Notes: generated by a model from the letters alone, not told the origin. Positions 12,399 through 23,260 are shown, counted from the first letter of the stretch. The stretch: DNA of 64,000 bases from Acestrorhynchus altus (GCA_034509495.1 CM067507.1:32573888-32637887); one strand, 5' to 3'. A program made the numbers and translations.

Positions 12399-13555
12399 TC
12401 TTTATGTAATATTTGGTTGATTTTGTGAAACCAATTTGGGTAAATGTGACAGTAAAATGTGTGTATATATTATATGATATTATAATATATTATATTATAT
12501 TATTAAACAATATATATTATGATTTTTGTTCTATTACATAGGGTCTTCAGAAAGTTTAGCTTCATCATGAGGGACATAAATGCTTTTTTATCTTTTAATA
12601 AAAAAATAATCTATATTTCATGTCTGAGTTGCTGGCAAGCATGTGCTGCATGACTGGCTAAACCAGCACCAGACATTGCTATTCAGGTCTTACATGTTCC
12701 TTTTCTCCGGCAAGGTAAAAATGGACATGCCAGCAGTAGATCATTTTTGAAGCATGAATGTTGTCTGTACTTTTGCCCATTTTTAAAACATAACTTACAG
12801 TGTCAGAGCACACATTAGCAAGTCTACGAGATGGCGTTTTAACTGGGAAATGGAGAATCTGGTCCAGATTTTACACCGAGTTGACACTTCACATGGGTAG
12901 CATACAACCGGAGATTTCCCATGTCAGATGTGATCACACTACAGGTACTGTGTGGTTTAGGCAAGGGCAGTGCCTGTGTACCAACGTCCTTATTGGAAAG
13001 TCTGTTCACTTAGCCATCATTTTTGCAATTGAACTGGACAGTTACTTCCAGTCACATGAGACCAGACTTCGGTCTCTATGAATGGTGAGAAACTACTTGA
13101 AACTGAAGGGTTGGAGCATTTTTTGGGTGGAGAGCAATGCATCAAAATCTAAAGGCAGGTTCTTACATACTGCGACCATAGGGGGCGTGGCCAAAGTGGC
13201 ATAATTGCAGTTTAAACACAGGGTGCAGAGGCCACAAGCTAGGCCATGTGCCACACAAAAACCAAAACAAAGAGACCAGTCCACATGGTGACGCAAATGC
13301 ACCTGAATCATTCACTGCCCTTCAGGATGTACATGCACCATCTTCAGCCAACTTCAGAAAAAGCTCCACTTTTTTACTGATCAGCAGTGTTTGGTCTGTG
13401 TGTGTGTGTGTGTTTACACTCCATTCTGATTTTAATAACAAAGTGTTACAGGTCATCAAGAAATTTTGACATTTTCACATAAACTCTAGATATAAATGCT
13501 AGACTTTACTCAAATAAATCCACACAATGTGAAGCAAGCATGTGATGTTTTAGAC
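12399..13555. other. Gene-free sequence with AT-rich island
   Basis: Positions 12460-12520 are a degenerate TA/TATTA island. The remainder, including 12800-13320, has open frames of at most 93 codons and no recognised domain or repeat partner. Confidence 0.45.
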
Positions 13556-13557
13556 AT

Positions 13558-13667
13558 GATCCTGCAAACTTTAAAGCACCACACCTGATTCTGATGTGTT
13601 GAAGCTAAAACGTTCAGAGCAGGGGTGCCTCCAGGTCCAGGTTTGAGAAACACTGGTCACTACTGTG
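13558..13667. mobile_element. hAT-type MITE fragment
   Basis: The right half matches the complete copy at 42927-43119: 'cacacctgattc', then 'caggggtgcctccagg', then the terminus 'tttgagaaacactg'. The left terminus is missing. Confidence 0.65.
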
Positions 13668-13960
13668 CTGTAGTCTGTATGAGCTTCCATTACTTGTTAG
13701 CTAGTCTGGCCTTGTGGTCTAAGAGCTCCTTTTTGGGTGATCGAATTTGACCCACAACTGTGTTTGAGGTAGAAGTGTAAGTTTACTAAGTTTATTGTTT
13801 GTTTGTTTGTTTCTCACCTGTTTAAAAGAGTCTGGATGTATCAACTGCATTCACTGCTCACAAAAGACATTGTTGCCATTTTTCCGAATATAATTTTGGA
13901 AGCTAAAGCAAAGATCCGGATTTGCACGTGTTAACAATTGTGCACACATGCTCATATGGA

Positions 13961-13963
<3 letters not shown>

Positions 13964-14025
<62 letters not shown>
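13964..14025. repeat. (AC)31 microsatellite
   Basis: Uninterrupted AC array. Confidence 0.97.
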
Positions 14026-14027
<2 letters not shown>

Positions 14028-14029
14028 AT

Positions 14030-14780
14030 TTTACTCTGCTTGCAGCGAGAGATCCACTTATCCTGACAATAATGTGATTTTTCTTCCCTCCAACTTCAAT
14101 CAGCACCGCACACCGTTCCAGGAGCAGGATGCAGCAGCTACTTCATTAGTAGTCCCTGTGCTGCCTTGGCAGGTTGGCAGTACCTGATTAGTCAGAAAAA
14201 GGGAACACGCTGAGAGGGGAGCGACACTCTCTCAAAATAAAGCCTAAAAATGTTCTCCCAGCTGCCTCTCCCTAATGCCACAGGCTCTGATTATTGGGCT
14301 TTAGGTGTTACAGTTTGTTGTTTCTTTCACCTGACAAACTCCAACAGAAGCTACTGAAGAAGCAGCTGAGTGCGAGCTGCTCATCTGAAGTTGAAATAAG
14401 CAGAGTTGGTAACTAAAATTAGCCCTGTCCCTCTGAGGATCCCAATGAGCAAAAGTCTTGCTCCACTGAATGATTTGATTTTAACAGCAGCCAACTCAAT
14501 AATTGGACAGGCTGAGATCGCTCCAAACCCCATGACACAGACTCATTCCCACAGAAAGCACTGGTGAGACAGATGCTGCGGGAGACCGATCCGTATTCTT
14601 CCCTTTTTTTTCTCAGGGCCAGATATTGGCAGGTCATTATATCTAGGGGCCAGAATGTCAGACCAGCACAAGGTCCCAGTGGCCGGACCACCCTGCACAC
14701 AAGTCTCAGATTAGTCCCGCCCATAGGCTCTCTACAGGGCCTCCTGTGGAGCTGCACTAATTAGTCTGCTGGATTCATAA
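14030..14780. promoter_or_regulatory. Candidate conserved non-coding block
   Basis: About 750 bases free of recognisable repeats, with balanced base composition, unlike the AT-rich flanks. It holds homeodomain-type cores such as 'ctctgattattgggct' and 'taattagtctg', with open frames only up to 112 codons and no domain. The texture resembles vertebrate conserved regulatory DNA. That is a compositional impression only. Confidence 0.25.
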
Positions 14781-15050
14781 ACATGTCACTTCTTCATCCA
14801 TCCCAAAGTCTCATGCATTGATTTAAAAAGTGCGGTCACATGGCATCTGCTTTAAAATAAAAAATGTTGCATGTAAATGACTGTAAATGATTGTAATTTA
14901 ACTGTCATAGGTTTTAATTGGTTTGTAAAAAGCTGTATTTATATATATACAGAGAGAGAGAGAGAGAGAGAGAGAATTTGTTCACCTAAAAATGATAAAA
15001 TTATATAATTACAGTAGACCAGTTTATATGTGTCATCAGATGTAAATATG
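14781..15050. other. AT-rich spacer with (AG)12
   Basis: AT-rich sequence with a short TATA run and an AG array at 14951-14975. Nothing else recognised. Confidence 0.5.
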
Positions 15051-15245
15051 AAAATAATGCAAATATTTGTAAGAATTTGACCATGTTTTGATAAAACAAT
15101 GACTTGCACCTACACATTTTCTTGTGTTTTTTTGCTTACAAGGACTATATATTCTGTTGGAAATCAGTGTTTTTGAGCTGAAAGTGCAAGAAATTTTTAA
15201 ATGATTAGATTAACAATAGTTGCAACAATATATTCTTCAAAATAC
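15050..15245. repeat. Interspersed repeat R1, copy 1
   Basis: The segment ending 'gtgtttttgagctgaaagtg' plus the following 'gattagattaacaat' aligns with the reverse complement of 30960-31130 (22 of 23 bases at the best core). It is AT-rich and has no coding frame, so it is probably a non-autonomous element of unknown class. Confidence 0.55.
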
Positions 15246-15297
15246 TTGACAGTGATAAAAAAAATCATTTTTATCTCTTTCATTTATGTAAAAAAAG

Positions 15298-16560
15298 GGA
15301 GGTGGCTTATTCATCTATGTAAAGATTGGTGCAAAAACAAGTGTCGGCCACATTATTTACCTCGGGTTTATGGTGGTGTTCATCACTGGTTTCTTCATAG
15401 CACCAGATGTGAAAGCTTACAGTGCACTGAATGAGTTACATGACAGCATCAGTTTGCTTCAGAGCAAGCATCTGGAGGCTTTTTACGTGGTGGCTGCAGA
15501 TTTTAACCACATAAACCTGACAGACACTTTGCTGAGGTTTTATCAGCATGTTACCATACAAACACAGGAAATAACACCCTGGACCTTGTTTATACCAGCA
15601 TACAAGATGCATACAGAGCTCCTCCCCGCCCTTACCTCAGACTCTCTGATCACATTTCTATTACGCTGATTCCTGCCTACCACCCCCCGCTGAGACGCTT
15701 CACACCTACAGAAGACCATCACTGTGTGGTCCAGCGACGGTGACTCTATACTGCAGGACTGCTTTGAATGCACAGACTGGCAGGTCTTCAGGGATGCTAC
15801 TGTGAACGAGGGGGAGCTGGATCTGGAGGATTACACATCTGCTGTCCACGGATTCCTCAGCAAGTGTGTTGAAGACGTGACCACCGCCAGGACTTTGAAG
15901 TGCTACCTGAACCAGAAAGCCTGGCTGAATGCAGAGGTCCGTTCTCTGCTAGAAGCTACCTTCAGGTCTGGTGATTCACAAGAACTCAGGAAGGCTAGAA
16001 GAGATCTGAATACAGATATTAAGAGGGCCAAAGCCACATATGCTCTGAAGATCCAGAGACATTTCTCCTCCCAGGACCCATGGAGCATGTGGAAGGGCAT
16101 TAAGTGCATGACAGACTATAACACCAGAGATGCACAATGTCCTAGGGAACAAATGACAAAACAGTGGTGGAACACCTGAAGGGCTGGTGCTTGGGTGTGC
16201 ACCTGGGGCAATAAAACTTCCAGTCTCAGGCAGTTGAGGAGCTCAGTCCTCACCTCCTTTTACAGAGGTATGGTGGAGAGCATTCTGTGCTCCAGCATCA
16301 GCGTGTGGCATGGAAGCTGCTCTACTGCAGTGGGTGGTGAAGGCTGCACTGAAGACTGTTGGAGTCAGCTTCCCCATCACCATGAACATTTGCACTTCCA
16401 GATGCAGGAAGAGGGCCACCTACATCATGAAGGACCCCACTCACCCTGCACACACACTTTCATTCATTTGTTTTAATGTGTAACTAGGACTTTGAGATCA
16501 TAATTTCATTCCACCTCATGGTACATGGGATGTGAATGACAATAAATCTCTGTGAATAAT
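15298..16560 (+). pseudogene. Jockey/L2-type LINE: endonuclease remnant fused to RT tail
   Basis: Broken ORF2 of a non-LTR retrotransposon. From 15298 the translation gives 'GGGLFIYVK', then in 15370-15669 'ELHDSISLLQ' and 'VVAADFNHINL', the endonuclease GDFN motif with Gly replaced by Ala. 'SDHISITLIP', the catalytic Ser-Asp-His block, is intact but lies in another frame at 15645-15680. The frame 15724-16179 gives the post-endonuclease linker ('ILQDCFECTDW', 'QKAWLNAEVRSLL', 'DPWSMWKGIKCMTDY'). Sequence then jumps directly to the extreme C-terminus of the RT (16195-16476, 'SVLTSFYRGMVESIL' and 'ISVWHGSC'), so the whole RT catalytic domain is deleted. The 3' end 'gaatgacaataaatctctg' (near 16540) is a typical LINE terminus. 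At least two frameshifts and a large internal deletion make it inactive. Confidence 0.85.
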
Positions 16561-16639
16561 AATACATATTACAAACACATTATTCATGACATTTAATATG
16601 TAAGGGTGTATAAATGCAACACATTATATTACAGCATAC

Positions 16640-16965
16640 TGTATTTGTAACGTTTCCAGACACGGGTAGTTGGAGTTGGACGTACACGCTGGGTTGTATT
16701 TATTGACAGGGTACAAATAAACACTAAGACGAGTAAACACAAAGTTACAAAGCCACATAGCCACAAAGACCGACAAGGACCAACAGAGACCAGGGACTAA
16801 TATACACACACTCACATAAGACACGGCTGGGACATGATAACGATGGGGCAGGGTTACAGATGGAACACAGCTGGGAATGGGAGGAGACATGACATGTGCT
16901 CAAAAGCACATGGGACTGAAAACAAAAACAAGACACAAACTGGACTCTATACGTGCCAGTATTAT
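16640..16965. repeat. Probable LTR or unclassified retroelement fragment
   Basis: A run of short A/C-rich phrases ('gtatttattgacagggtaca', 'ggaccaacagagacca', 'gacatgataacgatgggg', 'ggctgggacat') resembles the edges of fish LTR retroelements that I recall. No target duplication, primer-binding site or second LTR is visible, so the class is uncertain. Confidence 0.3.
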
Positions 16966-17587
16966 ATTAAATATGTCACTGTATTGTAACTTTCATGTTA
17001 GATTATAGCTACAGCCATAGATCATGGTCAGTTCTCAAACTCTTACTTTCATCATGATGAATCCTCCAAAAAACAGAAATTAAAATGGAATTTTAAATAT
17101 TTGAATCATTGTGTAGGAAATGCAATTGCTCAGTTACTCAGTTCCTCAGCCTGCCTCCATCAAACCATCTGTCTGTCCTGCATCTCAGCTTCAAACTGTC
17201 CCTGCATCCCATTGCCTTGTGGTATACCTCCCAACTGCCCATTCAAAAGCCCCTTCAAACCTACTGTAGCCAGTCTGCACAGCCTAAACAGGGGATATTA
17301 TCAGTGCACCAGCAGCCGACCATCCGAACCCCCAGCCCAAATGAACCCAACAGATGGGACCACCCTCCAGAGCAGCGAGGGACACCAAACCCCCATTCTG
17401 TAGTGGCCTGGAGTCGAGTAAGACAGACATCTGCCAGCGTCCCCAGACAGGTGACCGCGGAACCCTCACACAGGCCATGAAATATGTATGAAAGCAGGAG
17501 GATGTTATGTCTTAAAAACAGAGAGAAGGATTGCAAGAGGGAAAACTGGATAATCAATGTTTTGATTGGCCTTGCTCCTTTGTTTAT

Positions 17588-17591
<4 letters not shown>
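16966..17591. other. C-rich segment with overlapping open frames, unrecognised
   Basis: Positions 17100-17480 are C-rich on the + strand and open in three frames at once (123 and 100 codons on +, 98 on -). Simultaneous openness in several frames argues for composition, not coding. The predicted peptides are Ser/Pro/Gln-rich with no domain. No partner repeat was found. Confidence 0.3.
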
Positions 17592-17636
<45 letters not shown>

Positions 17637-17650
17637 TGTATATATATATA
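17592..17650. repeat. (TA)n microsatellite with one interruption
   Basis: TA array broken once by 'ctgta' near 17635-17640. Confidence 0.95.
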
Positions 17651-18480
17651 AACATTTTCATTCATTCAGTTGTCTGTATTTTTCCACTCCCTGAAATTCT
17701 GGTCCAAATAAAACATGTATTTTGGTTTAAATTTTGAAATCATGCTCATGGCTAGAGGTGGACTGCTTTTTTTTGTAACTGTGCAGGCTCTATCCATCAC
17801 TGTCAAGCAGAATATTGCGAAGCTTTTATGATTTTTCTCCGCTATCCTATGTGGATCACTAACACGCTTCACTAGCTTCACTCAAGCCCTTCCAGCCCGA
17901 GCACTAACAATCTTCATTTTTCAAAGCATGCTGCACAAAACCCTGTACAAACAACTTGATTACGCTCTTATTCCTTTACCCGTATGTATCAAAGTTGTTC
18001 TCTCCAGATGGCAGTGGCTGTTATGAACTTTCTAATTAAGTGCGAGTACCTGACTCGGCCTAGCAGATAATTGACCTCTGCCGGCAGTGGTGCAGAGGGG
18101 GCCACGGGCCGGGCCAGCTAATGGAAGGCAAATCCGCTACCTGGGGAAATGAGTGTATTCACACTAATCCGCTGGCCTGAAGGCTAAGGGCTGCTTTAAT
18201 GGGGGCACAGAGGGGCTGCTGCATTGTCCACACTGCCTATCAAGAGCTCTGCAGCACGAGAGACACTTCCACTCCCTGATTTTCTGTTCGTCTGTCTCCC
18301 TGTACGTCTGTCATTTGACCCGTCTCTCTATCAGGCTCTCTAACCCACAGGTTTGATATTGGAGAAGGGAGGACGATTTCTGAAGGTATTGTTCAAATAG
18401 TTGTTAATCAGGAAGCTATTTAGTCTGATTCTGAAACAAATCCTTTAATTAATGCATTTAATTAGCTAGATTGATCTGTC
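17651..18480. promoter_or_regulatory. Candidate conserved non-coding block (core 17985-18270)
   Basis: The core is GC-balanced, repeat-free and rich in phrases such as 'gaactttctaattaagtgcg', 'cagataattgacctctgccg' and 'gggccagctaatggaagg', a mix of homeodomain-like TAAT sites and GC-rich words. No open frame is longer than 71 codons. This is the block in the window that looks most like a vertebrate enhancer, judged only by composition. Confidence 0.3.
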
Positions 18481-18483
18481 AGA

Positions 18484-18830
18484 CAGATGATGCTGAGATT
18501 TTCATTGGGAGTGACAAGGATGGGCAGGATTAGAAATGAGCAGATCAGAGGGACAGTGAAGGTGGAGCAGTTTGGAGATAAAGCCAGAGAGTCCAGGTGG
18601 AGATGGTTCAGACATGTGTTGAGGAGGAATAGTGGATATATTGGACAAAAAAACATTGGAGATGGAGCTGCTGGGCAGAAGGAGAAGAAGAAGACCTCAG
18701 AGAAGGTTTATGGATGTAGTGAAGGTGGACATGGAGATGGTTGGTGTAACAGTAGAGGAAGTAGGGGATAGGGCAAGATGGATGCAGATGATCCGCTGTG
18801 GAGAGCCCTAAAGGGAAGATCTGGAAGATT
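18484..18830 (+). pseudogene. RTE-type LINE reverse transcriptase C-terminal tail
   Basis: The open frame 18487-18771 starts 'MLRFSLGVTRMGRIRNEQIRG' and continues 'VEQFGDKARESRWRWFRHVLRR' and 'YIGQKN', the characteristic C-terminal block of fish RTE-type (endonuclease-reverse transcriptase) elements. The frame then shifts, and further residues of the family ('RWMQMIRCGEP') are readable at 18776-18810 before a stop. The copy is heavily 5'-truncated, with the catalytic domain entirely missing. Family assignment is from pattern memory, but the match is long and ordered. Confidence 0.8.
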
Positions 18831-19329
18831 CATGCTATGATCATAATGTAGGCCCTATTCAAGTTTTATTCTTTGTTCAGTAAAGCCTAGAGTTGGCCCT
18901 CCTGAATTTATGAGTTTATTTATTATGCTGTAAGCTGTACTTATTCATGCTCAATCATGTAAAAATCTCCAATCAAACTGGAATCAGTAGTAGTGATACA
19001 GAATCAACACTTAAATAAGGATCTCATTAATGCAAATCACTGATGATTATTCATGAATGATCACATACATTCACGTTGTATTAATGAACAGTTGGTGGAT
19101 ATAAGTTCAAAGTAGGGACAAATGTATTGCTTTACTTTAATTTTAATACTTAATACGGTTTAAAAATACCAGGCTTCTCAGAATGGAGTTGTAGAGGTTC
19201 CTAATGGTGTCCTGTGATAATCCATCACGTGTAGTTTGAATATTCTCACTCACGCTCTTGAGACGGCAGCAGTATCGAGACAAGTGCTGTCCTGTTGGAA
19301 CAGTGGACTGGAGTGTGTGTTCAGAAAGG
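18831..19329. other. AT-rich gene-free sequence
   Basis: No coding domain; no repeat partner recognised. Confidence 0.45.
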
Positions 19330-19540
19330 TAAAGCTACTGGTTGCAAGACCTCATTACCGTAACGTTGGGCTGTCAAACTGTCTGTGATGAAGACCAAAG
19401 GTGCACCTCACAACATCACAACGGGTCTTCTGGATACGTGACAACAAACCATTGATCTTGCATGGACCATGGTGTGTCCACACATGAGCGATGATGATCG
19501 CTGCCATTCTGAGTCACTCCATGACAGTCTGGAACGACAC
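19330..19540 (-). pseudogene. Tc1-like transposase fragment (family T2), minus strand
   Basis: Reading the minus strand from about 19540 down, the translation gives a decayed 'SDSEW' (DESRF-type first catalytic Asp block), then a Trp/Thr-rich block, then in another frame 'GAPLVFITDSLTAQRYGNEVL', the hallmark segment of Tc1 transposases just past the middle. One stop interrupts the 'VML' block before it. A sister fragment covering the same segment lies at 34624-34800, also minus. Flanking N- and C-terminal domains are missing. Confidence 0.6.
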
Positions 19541-20214
19541 CACTGCAGTTGTGTATTGCAGCTGGTTGATTCTGTCTGGGTGCAGCTATTCACATTAACA
19601 AGAGAGTGTAATCTTAAATGCAGTCTTTTTAGTATTTTTAATTTAGTGTAAAGTACTTGGTGAGTTCTCAGACGGGTTCCTGGAACATCACTAAATGTAA
19701 TGCATGTGTAAAGCCACATGTTAGTAGAGTGAGTATCTGAATGTATCTCAGATAATCACATTTTAGAACCGGGTCTGTCCTTTTTTTACAATTGTTTGTT
19801 AAGAATTGCTGAATAGTCAATGTTGGACTACAGTTGGCACAGGTTCATGGGCCACCAACAAATAGAAGCTGTTTGTTTGGATAAACAGACTCACTCTATT
19901 GGTTAACTCAAAAATTAGTCATTACACTGGTCATTACCTATAACCTCATTAACTTGAATACACTGTGTGCACGTTCCCTGTTTGTTTAACTGGGAGTCTA
20001 TGTTGTATGAGAGCCTATAGGCTATTCTCTGTGTAAACTCTTGCCTTGATTGGAAAATCCTAACAGCAAACAACATGCGTGTAAATGTCATCTGATAGGA
20101 GAGAATCCAGAGATACCTCAAGCTTACATGATGCCAAACACAAACGTCAGAATGGAGCCCTTGACACCCAGTGCTCAACATATTACACTTTATCACACAA
20201 ACCATAGTATAATT
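19541..20214. other. Gene-free sequence
   Basis: AT-leaning sequence with no recognisable repeat or domain. Confidence 0.45.
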
Positions 20215-20745
20215 GTAAGCCTTTAATGAGTAAAATGCTCTTGAAAGAAAGGGTCTTCAGTCTGCTTTTGAAGACAGTGAGTGACTCAGCTGTTTAGACC
20301 CCCAGGGGAAGTTTGTTCCACCCTCTTGGTGGCAGGACAGAAAAGAGTCTGGATGCTTGTCTTCCTCGCGACTTGAGGGATGGTGGGTCAAGCTGAGCTG
20401 TGCTTGGTACTCTTAGTACAGATCAATTTTTGAATGCTGGCCATTTTTGGCTTTGTTGGCCATCATCAAGGTTTTGAATCTGATGCGAGCAGATACAGGA
20501 AGCTGGATCAGTTGAAGAGTCTGATGGTACATATAGGAAAGCCAGCCAGAAGGGAGCTGCAGTGGTCAAGTCTTGAATGACCAAGCACCTCTAGACTGAA
20601 AAGGTTCAATTCTTCCGATGTTGTAAAGGCGAAATCTGCATGACTGAGACAGGTTTGCAACGGGAGTTGAGAACGATAACTGGTCTTCCGCACCAAGGTT
20701 TCATGCTTCAGCTGATAGAGCAAGATCATATCGAGGAACACTGAT
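20215..20745 (-). pseudogene. L2-type LINE reverse transcriptase tail, minus strand
   Basis: Same family and protein region as 6765-7490 but inverted. The minus-strand frame 20508-20741 reads 'CLSHADFAFTTSEELNLF', then 'HSRLDHCSSLLAGFPICTI', matching the RT thumb block. Further left, + strand words 'aggggaagtttgttccaccc' and 'gacttgagggatggtgggtc' are the complement of the block encoding 'DPPSL...WWNKLPLEVR' in the first copy. About 100 bases of the usual interior are missing between the two parts. No catalytic core remains. Confidence 0.75.
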
Positions 20746-21480
20746 CCCAGGGATGTACAGCAGCATTGCTGGTGCTAAACACAGCATCAGCATCATTGTA
20801 AGGTACAGGATAATAGGCTGAAACAGTATAACTCTGGTTTGAGGGCCCATTTCTGTAGCATGCTTCTGGGGTTTCCTTGCAGATGAGCTAAAGCTATTGA
20901 AATTCAGCAGTTATTTATTATTTATTTAATTACTCAGTTATCTCTCTCTTTCTGGCACTGGCAATAGGCAAAGGGACGTTAGCTGCTTCTGGGGAGTTCA
21001 GACAGAGTATCCTAATCTTTTGGAAGCTGATGTATTTATTTCCTTCATAAGAACTGACGTTTTAAAAACGATTTGGAAGACACTAATAGCACGGGACAGA
21101 ATGTGTCCATTAGAAGGGCTGTCCCCAGAAATGCGGACATAGTGCATGTTGTGTATATAAGAAGCACAGCGCGGGCACTGAATGCTCTTTACATTTAATA
21201 GCAGCATAAATGTTATTGCATATGATTCCAGAACATCGCTTCATGACTCCATGGTTTTGTGGCATTCCCCGATGAGCAATGGTTAATGCTTAACAGCTGA
21301 GAGGTGATTAAGCAGACACTCAGCACTCTAAATGTAAATAAGGGCGTTTCATTGGTTGCCCGCTGAGCCGGGCCTGAAGCCGCACAGAGCGATTCGGAGG
21401 TATCACAGGAACGCAGAGGTCAGCTTCATAATTAACCTCCCTCATTTAGCAATGAACATTCCCCAAACTCATCATCTCTC

Positions 21481-21484
<4 letters not shown>
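20746..21484. other. Repeat-poor unique sequence, candidate regulatory texture at 20940-21470
   Basis: Mixed composition with phrases such as 'gcatataagaagcac'-like GC/AT mosaics and no repeat family. No coding frame over 69 codons. It may belong to the same conserved-looking class as 17985-18270, but the evidence is weak. Confidence 0.25.

Positions 21485-21541
<57 letters not shown>
21485..21541. repeat. (AG)28 microsatellite
   Basis: Uninterrupted AG array. Confidence 0.97.
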
Positions 21542-21544
<3 letters not shown>

Positions 21545-22229
21545 TGTCTCTGATGGATTTAGCCTCAGTCAATGACTGTCACTTCCTAACTGCAGTTCAG
21601 CCAGTGCTTTCCAATTAACCTGGAATTGAGTTAGTTCGAGATGTGTTTAACAAACTGAATTATGTGTACAGCTCTGATTACAGGTCTCTAGAGAACAGGT
21701 CAATGCAGGAACTTGACCACCAATCAATTGTGCTGGAGTACTGGATGACCGAAGTGACATACGCACAATAAAGCATTACAGCTTTTTAAGTGATTTGTAC
21801 ATATGAAACAGAATTAAATTGAATTCTATACGCATTGAAATCAGAGTAAAGGCAGTGGTATTATATACAGAGTTGCGGGTGTGCTGTATGTCCACGTTGG
21901 CGTAATTTAAACGAATCAGTGTTTGAAATGGGAGCCTTCCGTGTGCTACAACTGCATATTACTCCTGTCACACAAAAACCTTGTATCTCCACGCTTGCTG
22001 TATTTAACCAAGATGCTCCAAAAATATTATCAAATGATTCTGATGATAATGTGAGGTTAATGTTAATTTTAACCATTTCTAGGACTTTACAGAACCATAT
22101 TCCTGTCAGTGTGGTATAGGGTGGTGTAACGATATGCAGAAGAACCAAGCTTCAGCATAATATTGTGCTGATGGACCATCGTTTATCCAGTCAATTTATC
22201 AATTTTCATTAGCTCCTTTTCATTTGCTG
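21542..22229. other. Gene-free sequence
   Basis: No recognisable repeat. Two opposed frames (95 codons minus, 66 plus) overlap at 21861-22148 without a domain. Confidence 0.45.
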
Positions 22230-22450
22230 TTAATCTACCTAACTGTGCGGTGCAGGGGTACGACCCGGGGTTATTACCACTCATCAGCATCACAGGCCTG
22301 TCCCTCTTTGAAGATGTCGCTACAGCCGAGGCAGACAGCCAGTCCGGCCTGCCAAACGCAGTTCAGGGGTTAATTGGGGGTAGTTGGTATTTTTTCCTGG
22401 ACTCGGCCGACCAGCCGCTGTACGCGGTATGCTCCTGTGACTCAGAGTGA
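22230..22450 (+). other. GC-rich segment with open frame; exon or conserved element, unresolved
   Basis: The frame 22250-22450 reads 'GYDPGLLPLISITGLSLFE' then 'DVATAEADSQSGLPNAVQG', a soluble-looking composition unlike the low-complexity frames around it. A 'gcggtgcag|gggt' acceptor-like site (22247-22256) and a 'gcg|gtatgc' donor-like site near 22426 would delimit about 170 bases in phase-compatible fashion. The upstream polypyrimidine tract is weak and I recognise no family. It is equally plausible as a conserved non-coding element. Confidence 0.2.
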
Positions 22451-22744
22451 TGTGTGCCCTAATTTATCTTCTAATTCATATTATTAATATTCAGATATAA
22501 AGTCCTAGAAGAGCAGCGCTAAAGGAGGCCCAGCGACCTTGTCTCATTTTACAGCGCCTGTGGCGACGGACTCGCGCACCGCCATGAACACACACTGGCC
22601 AGGCTGGTTAATTGAAGGGAGAGCTGTGGTGCGTCTCCATGGCTGGTGTGTGTAATTATTTCAGCCTGCCAGTCTTCACTCTGTCTGTCCGTCCCTCCAT
22701 CTGTCTGCCTGCCCGTCCGTCTGTCTGAGTACACATGCATCTCT

Positions 22745-22754
22745 TGGCTAAACC

Positions 22755-22807
<53 letters not shown>

Positions 22808-22958
22808 AATGGGGGAAAGAGGAAGAGAAGTGTGAGAGAATGAGAGGCAGAAAGGGAGTGAGGCAGAGAGAGTAAGAAGGAAAGAGAAAGAGGAGAGAGA
22901 TGTTCTTACTTTTTCTTACTCTTTCTCATTCTCTCACTCTTCGCTCTTTCTCTTTCCC

Positions 22959-22993
<35 letters not shown>

Positions 22994-23138
22994 CTCTCTC
23001 GCCCCTCTCTTTCCTTCTTACTCTATCATCTCTCCATGTTTCCCCTGTGCATTGTTCCTCCTGTCTTCCCATTGTCTCTCTCTCTCCATTTTTAATTTCT
23101 TATTTTTCTATTCCACTCTTTCTCATCCTATCTCTTAC

Positions 23139-23194
<56 letters not shown>

Positions 23195-23260
23195 CTTCCC
23201 ATCTTTTTCTCTCACCTCTGTCTTCTTGCTCTCTTCTCTCTTCACCATATTTCCTTCTTT
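22745..23260. repeat. GA-to-CT strand-switch tract with (AG)24 and (TC)n arrays
   Basis: 22758-22805 is an AG array, and purines dominate the + strand to about 22900. The strand then switches sharply at 'gagagatgttcttac' to pyrimidines, with TC arrays at 22962-22990 and 23142-23188. The two arms are imperfect inverted complements (for example 'gagagagtaagaa' versus 'ttcttactctttctc'). Confidence 0.9.

Noticed and set aside
16640..16965. Full LTR retrotransposon
   Set aside because: No paired LTR, primer-binding site, gag or pol remnant is visible nearby.
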